Source: Ilex aquifolium (Eukaryota; Streptophyta; Magnoliopsida; Aquifoliales; Aquifoliaceae). From it: 64,000 nucleotides of DNA. Shown here piece by piece: positions 22,679-33,595 of this stretch (position 1 is the stretch's first letter; every line of letters begins with the position of its first letter). Location of the stretch: the NCBI GenBank assembly GCA_951799425.1, contig OX637393.1, forward strand, positions 30,737,744-30,801,743. The letters run 5' to 3'. A program made the position numbers and the translations under genes. Under the pieces are notes generated by a model that was not told the origin of the DNA, ran no database searches, and saw only the letters and a program-made list of their open reading frames with translations.

Positions 22679-24848
22679 TGTAACGCCCCAAAATCCACCT
22701 TGGAAGACATTACTATCTAAAATCATCCAATCATGAGAGCAACTACAATAACCATTAAATAATAAACTATCCATCCATCTGACAAAGAATAAATACTAAA
22801 ACCAATAACACATGGTAACTTCTCCAACTTACAATTCAAAACCAAATAGTATCTAGCAGTGGAATAATTAAACTACCTAAAACATTGTTTCATAAACATC
22901 TCCCAAACTCTAAACCAAAAATAAAACAACTTTATTCCTCTAAGACATGATCCACATCTTGATCATCCAACAACTCGTAATCAATCTGCTCATCCACATT
23001 GACATCTTCTTTTATGCCAAAAACTGTAATTGTGTTATAGTATGGGGTGCGCAAAAGCCCGTAGAAAATCCCTCTCAAATCCCAACAAGGTTTTAAAACA
23101 ATAAAAAGAAGGCAAGTCTCTTTTGAAAAATAACATATATAAATTTTTGAGAATAAAACCATGGCAGTTGTAATGATCTCAAGTGTACGGAATACAGTAA
23201 ATCAATGACAGAAATAACCATGCAAGAAATTAAAGTAATCCATAATTAACTCAGCATCATCATCCCATATTCTCATGTATATTGGTTGCTTCTCAGCAAT
23301 CTACACAACGATTCTACCTTGTTCACCCATCACAAACCAAACAATCTCAATCATTCCCCGCAGGGCATGTCACAAACCACTTTAGGAAGAGTGTATACCA
23401 TCTCCCACGACATTGACGAATCCTTCCCAAGAAAGGTATACCATCCCCCAGCCTCGAACCAACGTGAACAATAGTGGTAGCTCTCACAAATAACAATCTA
23501 CTACAAGTGTTAGGCAACCATCTCACCTTCACTGGGATAGACTAACCTCTAACACTCTACGACAGCTCTCGAAGGTAATTCAATTCCGTCACAACAAACC
23601 ATACAAGAGATGAAACCACAACTTTTTCAACAACCACAATCTTAACCAATCACAATTTTCATTACCAATTCAAGTATCACAATTTCACAATTCTCAATAT
23701 ACTACAGTAATAAGGAATTAAAATATGCAAGAGATCATCTCAAGAAAATATTCACAATTTTGATATCAAATTTCTAGGGTTTAGTAAAAAATCACAATTT
23801 CTTGGAACAAGAACAAGTATTAGATGAAAAAATAATTTAATCCAGAAAAGGAATTTAAAAATCAAGAATCCATATGAATTTCACAATAGAACATGTATTT
23901 TGGAAACACTAGGGTTTTGAAAATTCAGGAACAAGTATTCCTTGAACCCAAACATGTATTTTATTCGAAACTATGTTTCAATGGTAAAGAAAACCACGAA
24001 CTCATAAGTATTTATCATATATCTATCAAGAAGATTGAAACATACATATATAATACCCTAAATCTCAATGAAAGAACTCAAGAAGAATCTCCTACCTTGA
24101 TTCCGTAGTTTGTGTGTAAACCTAGCGTATTTGATCCGTTCCAACGTAAGAATCTTCCTTCAATCTTGTGTTTCTCTTCTTTTTTCTTACTCTCCAAGGT
24201 TCTCTAAGGTTAAGAACTGATGAAATAGGACTAGGGGAGGCGTCCTTAGGTATTTATAGGATAAGAAAATAGTGTAGTTGTTGAAAACCTAATACCCAAA
24301 ATCGCGACAGCACATTCGAACAGATCCATTCACGTCCAAACAGACTCCAGTTTTTACCCAAAGTTCCAAGAAAGTTTTGACCTAATTACAGGCCGATTCA
24401 CATAATTTTCGTGCAGTACACTTTTGTAGCCATTGAAGTCTAGTTTCAAAATCAGCTCAATCTGAATTCATATCGAAAATTTATGACTAAAACATTAAGG
24501 TAGTGTCAAATTACTTCCTACCCAAATCCTCTAAAAAATAGGTTTATGCTCTGGAATACTTCTAAACTTCTAATACATCCCATATAACATCTTTCAAGGT
24601 TTTTTGACCTTCCAGATTCAACAAAAATCTTATTTTTACCTAAAAATATTTATAAAATTACTTAGTCACTCTTCTCAAACTTAAACATTTCAAAAAGTAA
24701 ATTTGCCCCTAACGCAAAAGCACACGAAACTCAAACTTTATAATCAATCTTTCAACAATGATTTTAAGTTTCTACCATCATTTTATTCATCTTAGGAGAA
24801 CTCTTACGATAATATTATCCTTATTTAATTTTAATACGGGGTCTTACG
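22679..24848 (-). mobile_element. Solo LTR of the TGTAAGACCCC family
   Basis: 2170 bp. The minus strand begins (C)GTAAGACCCCGTA and ends GGATTTTGGGGCGTTACA. It is the same family as the split LTR at 35562-44405, with TATA at the same offset (about 590 bp). The flanks ATATT (22674-22678) and ATATC (24849-24853) are a target duplication with one change. The left copia LTR (12590-12605) preserves the unoccupied site ACATATCAT. No internal domain remains. Confidence 0.85.
24251..24258 (-). promoter_or_regulatory. TATA box of solo LTR
   Basis: TATAAATA on the minus strand; the equivalent in the sister LTR is 36148-36155. Inferred promoter. Confidence 0.5.
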
Positions 24849-26110
24849 ATATCATCAAGCACATGGGGGTGTGTGTGTATGTGTGTTTGTGTGTGTGCGT
24901 GTGTGCAATTGTATGTTTGTGTGCAAAATATGTAAGTCAACAACAAACACAAAAAAAGATGATTTTAACATGGAAATCCTCCTAGGAAAAACCATGGGAC
25001 AGCTCCCGGTCAACCTAATCTAATCCATTTAACCCAAAATAGGATTACAAGGTCCAAAGTCTTATAACTCAACAAAGTCCATGCTTAGACATTTTCCTTC
25101 TTGTCAATCTTCCTTTCGGAGTCCCATGCACAGTCTCAAGTACTAAATTCAAAGGACGAATCAAGCTTCATGATCCGACTTCTCCTCTTTCGATCTTTAA
25201 GGAATTCTCCTAAGATCTACTCAATCTCCTTCACACATCAATATAGATTTGGTGGATTTCTACAATATATCTCTCTCTCTCTGTCCCTCTCTCTCTTCTT
25301 CAAGGTTTAGAAGTTTAGCATGAGATTAATCAAGGTAGATTTGGCCTTTTGAATGCTTGGGGATTCTAGGGTTTGTTCTTGCCTCTCTAGTATAGAGATA
25401 TGGTTGTTAGACTCTTAATGAGAGTTACTCTTGTCTAAAAAATATATAGACCTCGTAATTAGAGTAAACTTATTGCCCAAGAAAACTCAAATTCATGAGG
25501 GATTGCTCGAGTCATTAGAGGACAATTGTCATTAGAATGAACAAATGAACAAATCCAGTCCAATTGATTAGGGACCACTCAAGCGGTTGTCAGTCCGCTC
25601 GAGCTGTCCACTAGCTGCTCGAGCGACTAGAGAGCCATATCCATTATCCAACTATTCATCATTCTTTGAATTTTTCTTAGTGTTCAGATACCACTCTAGC
25701 CGTAGACCAGTGTGTAGTGGGTGGTCCCTACTAGTTTTTTAGCCTAAAACCAAGAAAAAAAATTTCCCCTATTAAGCACCAAAGGGTGTTATTCCATCGT
25801 GGTCTGAACTATGACTCACTCTATGTTTTAAGAAAAATATTTCATGTTGCAAAAATATTTTCGATGAAAAGTCTTATGAGCTATGTACCGAACGAATCCA
25901 TTTTATTAAACCTAATAATCCAAAGTGAAAATATGAAGGGTCACTTAAGGTCTATAAGTTCTTTACCTTTCCTAAGCATTGAAGGATATTGGGAGGTATT
26001 CATGATGTAGCTTTGTAGCTTTGAGTCCTTCTGTCTAATAGTTTTGGTTCTTTATCTTTGTACTTTCATGACCATGGATCTAGTTGAGATTCATATTGTG
26101 ACATTACAAA
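24849..26110 (-). mobile_element. SIRE-like copia 5' LTR, outer piece
   Basis: It continues the copia LTR: TGTGCAATTG...TGTGCAAAATATGTA at 24900-24935 parallels 12618-12660. It has the ACATGGAAATCCTCCTAGG-type phrase (24969) common in SIRE LTRs, CTCGAG/GCTCGAGC palindromes near 25506-25626, and CT-rich tracts at 25268-25305. The outer end near 26110 is approximate. No protein is encoded. Confidence 0.55.
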
Positions 26111-26186
26111 ATTAACAAATTACAATAAGCAATTTCCTAACATGTATGTTAACACAATGTGTGTGTGCTTTTTGGTATTAAGTGTA

Positions 26187-26735
26187 GGATTAATTGCACT
26201 GGAGGTCCCCAAAGTATGAGGTTTGTCATATTTTAGTCTCCAATATTTCAATTGCATCATTTTGGTCCCTGAAGTATTGAATATATTTCTATATAGTCCA
26301 TCAAGCTGACAGCGTCTAGCTTGCTAACGATTTTTTATCATAAACTTGTCACGTGATACTTAAATATGGACCAAAAATAATTTAGATAATTTTTGACCAA
26401 ATTTTTACTCAAATTTTGGTTAAATAGCTACCCAAATTATACAATTTTGATAATGAGCTATCTAAATTTTGGTCAAAAGTTACCCATATTACACATTTTT
26501 TGTTAAGAGCTACCCAAATTTTATTTAAGAGCTATCAAAATTATTTTTTGTCTATATTTAGGTATTACGGGACAAGTTTATGATAAAAAAATCGTTAGGA
26601 ATATGGACGTTGTCTGCTTGAAGGACCATATAGAAACATATTCAATACTTTAGGGACCAAAATGATGCAATTGAAACATTGAGGACCAAAATGAGACAAA
26701 CTTCATATTTTGGGGACCTCCAATGCAATTAACCC
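26187..26735. mobile_element. Mutator-type MITE with long TIRs
   Basis: The left end GGATTAATTGCACTGGAGG and right end (inverted) GGGTTAATTGCATTGGAGG begin inverted repeats of at least about 110 bp. Similarity continues to about 190 bp (AACTTGTC.CGTGATAC against GTATTACGGGACAAGTT). The 9-bp flanks TTAAGTGTA (26178-26186) and TTAAGTTTA (26736-26744) are a target duplication with one mismatch, the length expected for Mutator-like elements. No ORF; 549 bp. Confidence 0.85.
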
Positions 26736-26744
26736 TTAAGTTTA

Positions 26745-27660
26745 ATGTGCTTTTGTGTGTGTGTGTGTGAGTTTAATGCACTTCTCTGTGTGTGGGGTTT
26801 TATTATTATTTGTATCTTTTGGTCTATATATTTTTTGGTGTATAGTGTTATGTTTGTGTTTCTATTTTGGTGTATTAGTGTGTGTTTTTTTAGTGTGTGG
26901 GTGTGGGTGTGTGTATTTTGATGTATTAGTGTGTTTTTCAGTGTATGACTGTGTATTTTTGGTGCATTACTGTATGTATGTGTTTATTATTATTAATTTT
27001 TTTTGTGAATTAGTGTATGTGTATTTTTTGATGTATTAGCGTTTCTATGCGTGTTTATTTTTTAGTGTATATATTTTTGTGTATTAATTTTTGTATTTGT
27101 GGGTATATTAGCACATATGAACAAGTCAAAGTCATTGGATTTGGTACTTCCCCATTGACTTCTCTCTTTACCCTTTTGAATATTTTCCTAAATGAGTGTG
27201 TGCCCCCAAATGGGCGAGGGCTGGCCTCCCACTCTCTTATGCAGCATTTATTAGCTTAGTTGGGTTGGGTGGATCGTGCAAAAAGCCTCTCTCGACCCAT
27301 GTATATATAATTCTGATATATTAGTGTTTGTGTGCATGTGTGTGCGTGTTATGTGGATTAGTATGTATGCGTATGTGTGTGTGTTTTGGTATATTATTGT
27401 ATGTGTTTTGATATATTAGTGTGTGTTTTTTGTGTATCAACAAGTGTGTTCTGATATATTAGTGTTTGTGTGCATGTGTGTGCGTGTTATGTGGATTAGT
27501 ATGTATGCGTATGTGTGTGTGTTTTGGTATATTATTGTATGTGTTTTGATATATTAGTGTGTGTTTTTTGTGTATCAACAAGTGTGTGATTTTTTTGGTG
27601 TATTATTGTGTGTATTTGTATTTTGATATACTAGTATGTGTTTTTGTGTGAAATTTGTTA
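26745..27660. repeat. TG-rich minisatellite region
   Basis: Degenerate repeats of the type TTTTGGTGTATTAGTGTGTGT, the reverse complement of the array at 11355-12130. Non-repetitive sequence at 27115-27300 interrupts it. Long frames here are repeat translation. Confidence 0.8.
27311..27588. repeat. 138-bp perfect tandem duplication
   Basis: TTCTGATATATTAGTG at 27311 recurs at 27449. I see no difference between the two 138-bp copies, so the duplication is recent. Confidence 0.85.
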
Positions 27661-29166
27661 TTTGCTTAAAAAAAGTGATTAGCTTGCTTTTAGACGGAGA
27701 ACTCTTTTTTTTAATTATTTTTTCAAAAGTTATTTTTGTTACAAATACAAGTGCTATTTTTTACATTTTTGCCTAAAAATATGACCTATAATTCTTGGTT
27801 TTCCATTTTAGTGGGCCAATTTTCCAGAGCATGGGTTTTACCTAATGGATTGTGTTCATGGCCTTAATCGGGCCAGTTCATCTGACCTACCAAACTAGCC
27901 CATGGCCAGAAATGTTGGCTTATTAAGCTATCCATGGGTCTCCATGTGATGGGCAAGTTCATAATAAGTTCGGCTACAAATTACCAGGTTTAACACATTG
28001 TCCACTGGCCATTTGTTTGACCCCTATTTGGGGTGTCTAAAGAGGGGTGTCTACAGTCTCATTTTAGAAGTTTTGGCAATTCCCATCCACAATCAATTGT
28101 TGAAATGAATAACAACTATGAGTTTGCACCAAGTAGAATTGTATGGAATGTAGATGGGTAAAGTTATATATTACTTTAAATTTTAGAGTAAAAATCATAG
28201 TTGGTCACATAACTTTACCTTCTGTTTCAATTTGGTTTCTAAATTAGAAAGTACAAGTTTGGAAACCTATATAAACTTTACAATTATTTATGGGCATCCC
28301 AAAATGAAAAAAGGGACTAATATTTTAATTGACTAGTCAAATTAATGAGTGTTTGTACCATAAAATTCTCAACAATGCACACACTTATCAAAGTTTAAAA
28401 CATATGTAACTATGAGACAACATATCATACTAAAGACATCTTAAAGTGAGCTATTATGGTAAACCTATAATTTAAAAACAAAAACTTGCTCTTTTATCAA
28501 AGGATTAAAAAACTTTGCAATAACTTTCGAAAAAAATCTTTGCAATAAAAATAATGAAATTTTGGTAGACTTTAGGTTGGTAGAATGAAATTGATGTTAA
28601 TAAGTGCAAAATTGATTAGAGCTAAACACGTATGGCTGGAAAGTGAAAAGACTAACTTATAGATTAAAGGTAACATATGATAATGTTTTTTAAATACTTT
28701 TATTTTATTTAATTTTGTAACTATTTTATTAAGTAACACTAGTTGTTTATTTTTCATTTTCCATATTTGTTCCTTTTCTCCAAGTTTAATCACATGTAGG
28801 GAGTTACACATACGCATATATCTATGAATTATGTATATAATATAATCCTCTTTTGTGACATGTGTTTGTTTTTTTTTTTTTTTTGACAAAATTATTATTC
28901 CAATTAAGTTAAATTACTTTAAATATTACCAAGCGGTATGTACCTAACATAAATGTATTTTTATTTTAAATTATATTTGGGAGCAAATACATACGTGGAA
29001 TGATAGCTCCCAAGAAAGTAATTCTATTGTGGATATTCCTACAATTATGTATGTTTTTTAGCCTATAAATACCAACTAAAACAAGCAAAGCATCATCTCT
29101 TGTGCTAAAAATAATTGTAAGAAAAATCATCATGCCTTTTTTAAATTTTCATACAAAAACTTGGTT
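27661..29166. other. Intergenic DNA upstream of MADS relic 2
   Basis: No gene recognised. AT-rich with a poly-T run near 28869-28883. The last about 90 bp resemble the upstream flank of MADS relic 1. Confidence 0.45.
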
Positions 29167-29710
29167 ATGGAGAACAAGGGGACCAAAGATCGCCAAAGAG
29201 TTGATATGAAATAAATAGATAGTCAAAAAGATCTTTACACTACATTTTCAAAGCGTCGGTCAGGCATTTTCAAAAAAGCGACTGAGATGTGTATTTTATG
29301 TGATATTGACATTGCTATAATTATTTTTCGCCTGTAGTCAAACCTTTTTCATTTATTCATCCTAGTATATAGTCAATGATAATGTTCTCGCCATCGCGGA
29401 TTTTCATCACAGCAAATCTTATGAACTCAACCAAAATCTTCTTGAGTTGAGTGATCATTCAGAGATTGTGAAGGAATGAGGAAGAACGTTGGACCGGATC
29501 AGTGAAACCAGTGGAAAGAAGGGTTGGTGGGAAGCATCCATTGAAGAGATGACTCAAGAAGAGGTCCAACAGTTAATGGCATGGTTTGTGTATATGCAGA
29601 TAAATATAACAAACTATGTCAATGAGTTGAAAAGTGGGGCTTCATCTCTGACAACATTTTTCCCAGGAGAAAATTCTCCATATCCATAGTCTTGGAACAA
29701 CCAGAACTAA
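29167..29710 (+). pseudogene. Type I (M-alpha, AGL62-like) MADS-box pseudogene 2
   Basis: It starts with a real ATG (29167) giving MENKGTKDRQRVDMK and then a TAA. Reading on in frame shows TFSKRRSGIFKKATEMC and LCDIDIAIIIF, a MADS domain, followed by another stop where FSPAGKPF would be expected. The 3' part (29489-29689) keeps DRISETSGKKGWWEASIEEM and VQQLMAWFVYMQINITNYVNEL, the C-terminal motif of AGL62-like proteins. The final WNNQN ends at 29710 after one more stop. It is complementary in damage to relic 1: this copy kept the start codon and the Trp lost there. Family normal role: endosperm or gametophyte transcription factor. This copy is non-functional. Confidence 0.85.
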
Positions 29711-31636
29711 TATTAGTCGTTTGAGCTATAGCCATGTATTGGCGGCATTGAGATGGCATATGATGTGAAAATAATTCTAAAGTGCTTTCTATGGAATCTA
29801 TACATATTGAAGTTCTTTAATATTTGGTTGATCATTTCCTCTATTACTATCCATGAGTCCATTTATTTTGTCCCTCTTTTATTTCCTTTATTTTCATTGA
29901 AGCACCAAGATCACCTTCCTTATTCTTTTTTAAAACAAAATAACACAATTTCAAATTTATTTCACATTCAAAAACAATATATGAAGTATAATGATTTTTT
30001 TTACTTTCTATTTCTGTCATACCAACTCTTTGACGATCTTTGAGGCATTTGTTTTCCAAAACCAAACATTTATACCAAAATTTAAAAATAAGGTGCTGGC
30101 TTTTTCAATATTTGTGCACAAAGAGATGATGCTTTTCTTGTTTTGGTTGATGTTTATTGGCAGTAAAATGAAAACATTGGCATGGTATTACCTACTTGAG
30201 TGGTACCCTTCTAAATATGATAATGTTTTGGTTACCTTTTTAGCTTTCAAATATACGGCTATCAATAATGCTACACTAACCAACTTTTTACCAACTTATT
30301 ATTGATTGTTGGATTAGAGGATTTTGGTTTGAGTATTATATTGTGTATCTACTTAGCTCTTTCCATTTTTTTCAATCATTAAAAATGATAATTTATTATT
30401 CCATTTTATGATCATTTAGTAGATCTCTTCTCGTAGTTATTAACATTGATTTAGTTCTTTCGGCCTAGAATCTTGCAAAATGTTCCTCTTACTGATCAAA
30501 AATTTTAAATGATTGATATAGAAAGTAATATTTTTAAATTATAGAGCTCTACTATAATTGCACATTTTAATGTGTCCGTAGTGTATAACATGGTCTCCTT
30601 TTTGCTCATATATGACAAGAAAAAAAAAACTATTACTAACTGACGTAAATTGGAAAAAACAAAGTCTACAATATGATTATTTATCATATTGACTAAGTCA
30701 AAAGTAGAATGAGATGGAAAACTTTGGGTCTAGATATTTTGGGTGTCTCAAGATAATAAGTGTAGTTAGAAATTTCAATGGAAAGGATTTATTGACTTCC
30801 AAATTCATCCTTTTTTAAATTGACTTCAAATATTTGAATATTTTTACTTTACAAGTGTAGTTAAAAAACATATATCTTTTCACTTGGTATGGATGCATTA
30901 ATTACAAATATCCTTAAAATGTTAGGGTTTGAAAAAAAGACTTTAAATTTGACACAGATCGAGTAGAGTTTTTATGATAATTACTACAATGAGTAATGCT
31001 ACCGAGATAAAACTTACTTACCGAATTTGCAGACTAAATCCACTAATGTCGTTGCATTGCCAACAAATCTCAATATTGGATGAAGTGCACTATTAACTCA
31101 ATGGGAGCAACAAATTTGGTTCATAAATTTTGTCGATAAGCATATGATTATAAACATATATACTTTGACTATTCCAAAGCCTCTACATAGTGCACAACTA
31201 TTTTTCAGTTATGATACTGTTGTCATACAACACTAGTTGGCTAAATCTATAATCTTGAACATTTTTAACAAGACCAAAGTTGACATTAATATAAATGTAC
31301 AACATTTGTTACGGTTTTATTGTGTTTCATAATCGTAATAGTCGTGGGTAATGGAATCGAAATTTTTTGGTCAAAGTGTAAAACGGACTAGGTGACACAT
31401 CTTAAAAGTCAATGATACACTTGTTTTGACTCTCTAAATCTCAAAATATAATGACAAGGAAAATTCAAGCTAAGAAAAAATACAAAATTTTCTTAACAAA
31501 AAGTAGTAGAATAAGTTTAACACTACAAAGTAAAAAAAATATTAAAAATACAATTTTTTTATCAGGAACAAAAGATTTTAAAAAGGAAAAACTAAGAACA
31601 ATAAAACTACTAACAACCACGAACAAACCACAAATG
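29711..31636. other. Flank of MADS relic 2 and AT-rich intergenic DNA
   Basis: 29765-30215 parallels the 3' flank of relic 1. 30565-30625 is an inverted match to 8101-8165. No gene is recognised up to the solo LTR. Confidence 0.45.
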
Positions 31637-32942
31637 TTAGGTGTTCTTGATCCGAAATGTGTACACCCAAGTGCAGGCGGTCAAGCTGTAGTAATAATCC
31701 GGTTTGAGTCCGGAGTCGAATCCACAGGGAACTTTTGTTGATATTTCTGAGGTGAGCAGTGGGAGAGACCAATTGATTGTAACCCTTGAGATTTGCTGTG
31801 AGATATGATTTTTCCTGGACAGAATACAAGATTCTTTCCAAGAGGATTTTCTTAACAAAACAAGAGATAAGTGCTAATTAAAAAGAGTCACTCTTTAGTG
31901 CAAGGATCTGGACATGTAGTTAGTTATCCGGTTTGTCATACTTGTGCTTGATAACTCAATTAACTCCCGTGTCAACAGCAAGTTAATCGGAAGATAAAGA
32001 TGGATTGTGAGAATTAAGAACATGATTCCGATGTCTTTCTAGAAGTTTACAAGAATTGTCTGTGCCGAGACTTAACCCGTCTACAAACAAGCAAGCGTTT
32101 CTACAAGACATCCAATCATGATATTAATATTTCATTCTTTAAATGAAGTACAATAAAAGGGAGGATTGAAGGGTAGTCATGAGGATCTAGCCGGGGTACT
32201 TGCCTTGAACTGATGAGTCTTTCTATGCAAGATTCATCCGTGTCATAGAAAGAGCTCACAGTTATACAAAGTACCTTAGCTTTGCTAGATGCAATCAATC
32301 ATCCAATAACAAGAAGAAATAAACGTTAAGCATAAAAACAATGCACAAATATGATTCCCGGATAACTTATACATGCCCTTCTCCTCTTACTAAAGAGTGA
32401 ATGAGAAACTACTCATTCTTCATGGCTTGGGTAAAGCTAGAAAAGTGAGTGATGCTCATCCCTACAAGTAGAGAACTTAAAAGATAAAGTAACAACAAAC
32501 ACGGAGCCAATCTTTAACAAAGAATGGGTGAATCACGTTCCACCCTTCACGGCTTTGGTAAAGCTCTAGAAAAGTGGAAGAGTTTCACTCTTCTAAGAAA
32601 GAAAGAAGCTCAAGCAATGGAAGTGAAATGCATGAACAATAAAAGTAGAAGAAAGCTAGTCACATTTGGAGGGTGGCTTCCTCAACTAAGAATTGGAGGG
32701 TTGCTTCCTCAACCAAAAGATGAACTATCTCTCTTCTATGCATGTAAAATGAAAGCATAAGCTTAAGCATAAGCATAAAACTACTTTGATAACAAGCAAG
32801 AGATGTTGGACTAGAGCCAAACTAATCTCTAAGATAAAAACTTCATACAAGGAAAACAAGCTAAATCTACAATGAGAGTGAGAGTCTAAGCCTCCATCAA
32901 TTTTCCCTACTTTGGCCCCCTTTAGCTCTCCAACAAGGGGAG

Positions 32943-32950
32943 TATTTATA
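32943..32950 (-). promoter_or_regulatory. TATA box of solo LTR
   Basis: TATAAATA on the minus strand, about 100 bp downstream (in element sense) of the nearest GTTCGAAC palindrome. Confidence 0.55.
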
Positions 32951-33045
32951 GGCAAGAGGAGGAGACAAGAGGAGGTGAAGGAATAGTGTTTGTCGCCCAA
33001 GTCCAAGTGAAAAGCCAACCACTCTGCTGCCAGTCTGTGGAGAAC

Positions 33046-33405
33046 GTTCGAACGTGAGTTGGCGTTCGAACGTTGTTTCTGTTTTTGCACTATGGGCGTT
33101 CGAACGTTGACTGCCGTTCGAACGTTTCTTCTGTTTTTGCACTATGGGCGTTCGAACGCCAGATTTGCTCTGACCCTTTCACTCGAGTGGTCTTTTGGTC
33201 TTCTGTGAAGTTCAGTTCCAACTCTATGCAGTAGTCTGGTCATCAATCAACTCAAGTGCACGTTCGAACGTGAGTTGGCGTTCGAACGTGACACTCAAGT
33301 GCTTCAGAACTTCAGTCTTCTTTCCTCACTGCAACACGTCTTCTCTTAGCAGTTGAGTCTGCTACAGTGTAATGTGGACGTTCGAACGTGAGTTGGCGTT
33401 CGACC
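33046..33405. repeat. GTTCGAAC palindrome array in LTR U3
   Basis: Eight perfect GTTCGAAC sites (33046, 33064, 33098, 33116, 33150, 33262, 33280, 33380) and one mutated site (33398). Three times the pair is arranged as CGTTCGAACGTGAGTTGGCG plus a second palindrome at 18-bp spacing; other intervals are 34, 112 and 100 bp. Confidence 0.9.
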
Positions 33406-33595
33406 GTTCTGGCTGTGCTCCAAGCTTCTCCAATTTTGGCTCTAATGTGCTGGTGTTGCATCCAAGTGTGGTACTTGTTGTTCTTGGGTCCTTGTTCAGT
33501 TTAGGGCCTGAAATGACATCACCTAAATTCCATCAAAGTACAATTAGTCTTAAAATGTCACAATAATATGTCAATTTTAAGTACTAATCATTAGG

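Larger units (their letters stand above)
31642..33590 (-). mobile_element. Solo LTR with perfect TTAGG target duplication
   Basis: 1949 bp. The plus strand starts TGTTCTTGATCCG and ends GTACTAATCA (TG...CA), flanked by TTAGG at 31637-31641 and 33591-33595. The phrase GAGTCGAATCCACAGGGAAC near 31711 is the counterpart of GTATCGTTCCCACGGAGAA in the Athila-like LTR, so a related Ty3 lineage on the minus strand is likely. It contains TATA (32943-32950) and a GTTCGAAC array (33046-33405). Short frames inside have no recognisable domain. Confidence 0.88.

Noticed and set aside
26755-27259. Cys/Val/Phe-rich predicted membrane protein
   Set aside because: Translation of the TG-rich minisatellite; hydrophobicity comes from the repeat.
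33522-33526. CCTAA after CATCA at 33521 as the right end of the 31642 solo LTR
   Set aside because: It is the inverse complement of the left flank, not a direct repeat; the end at 33590 followed by TTAGG gives a perfect direct duplication.
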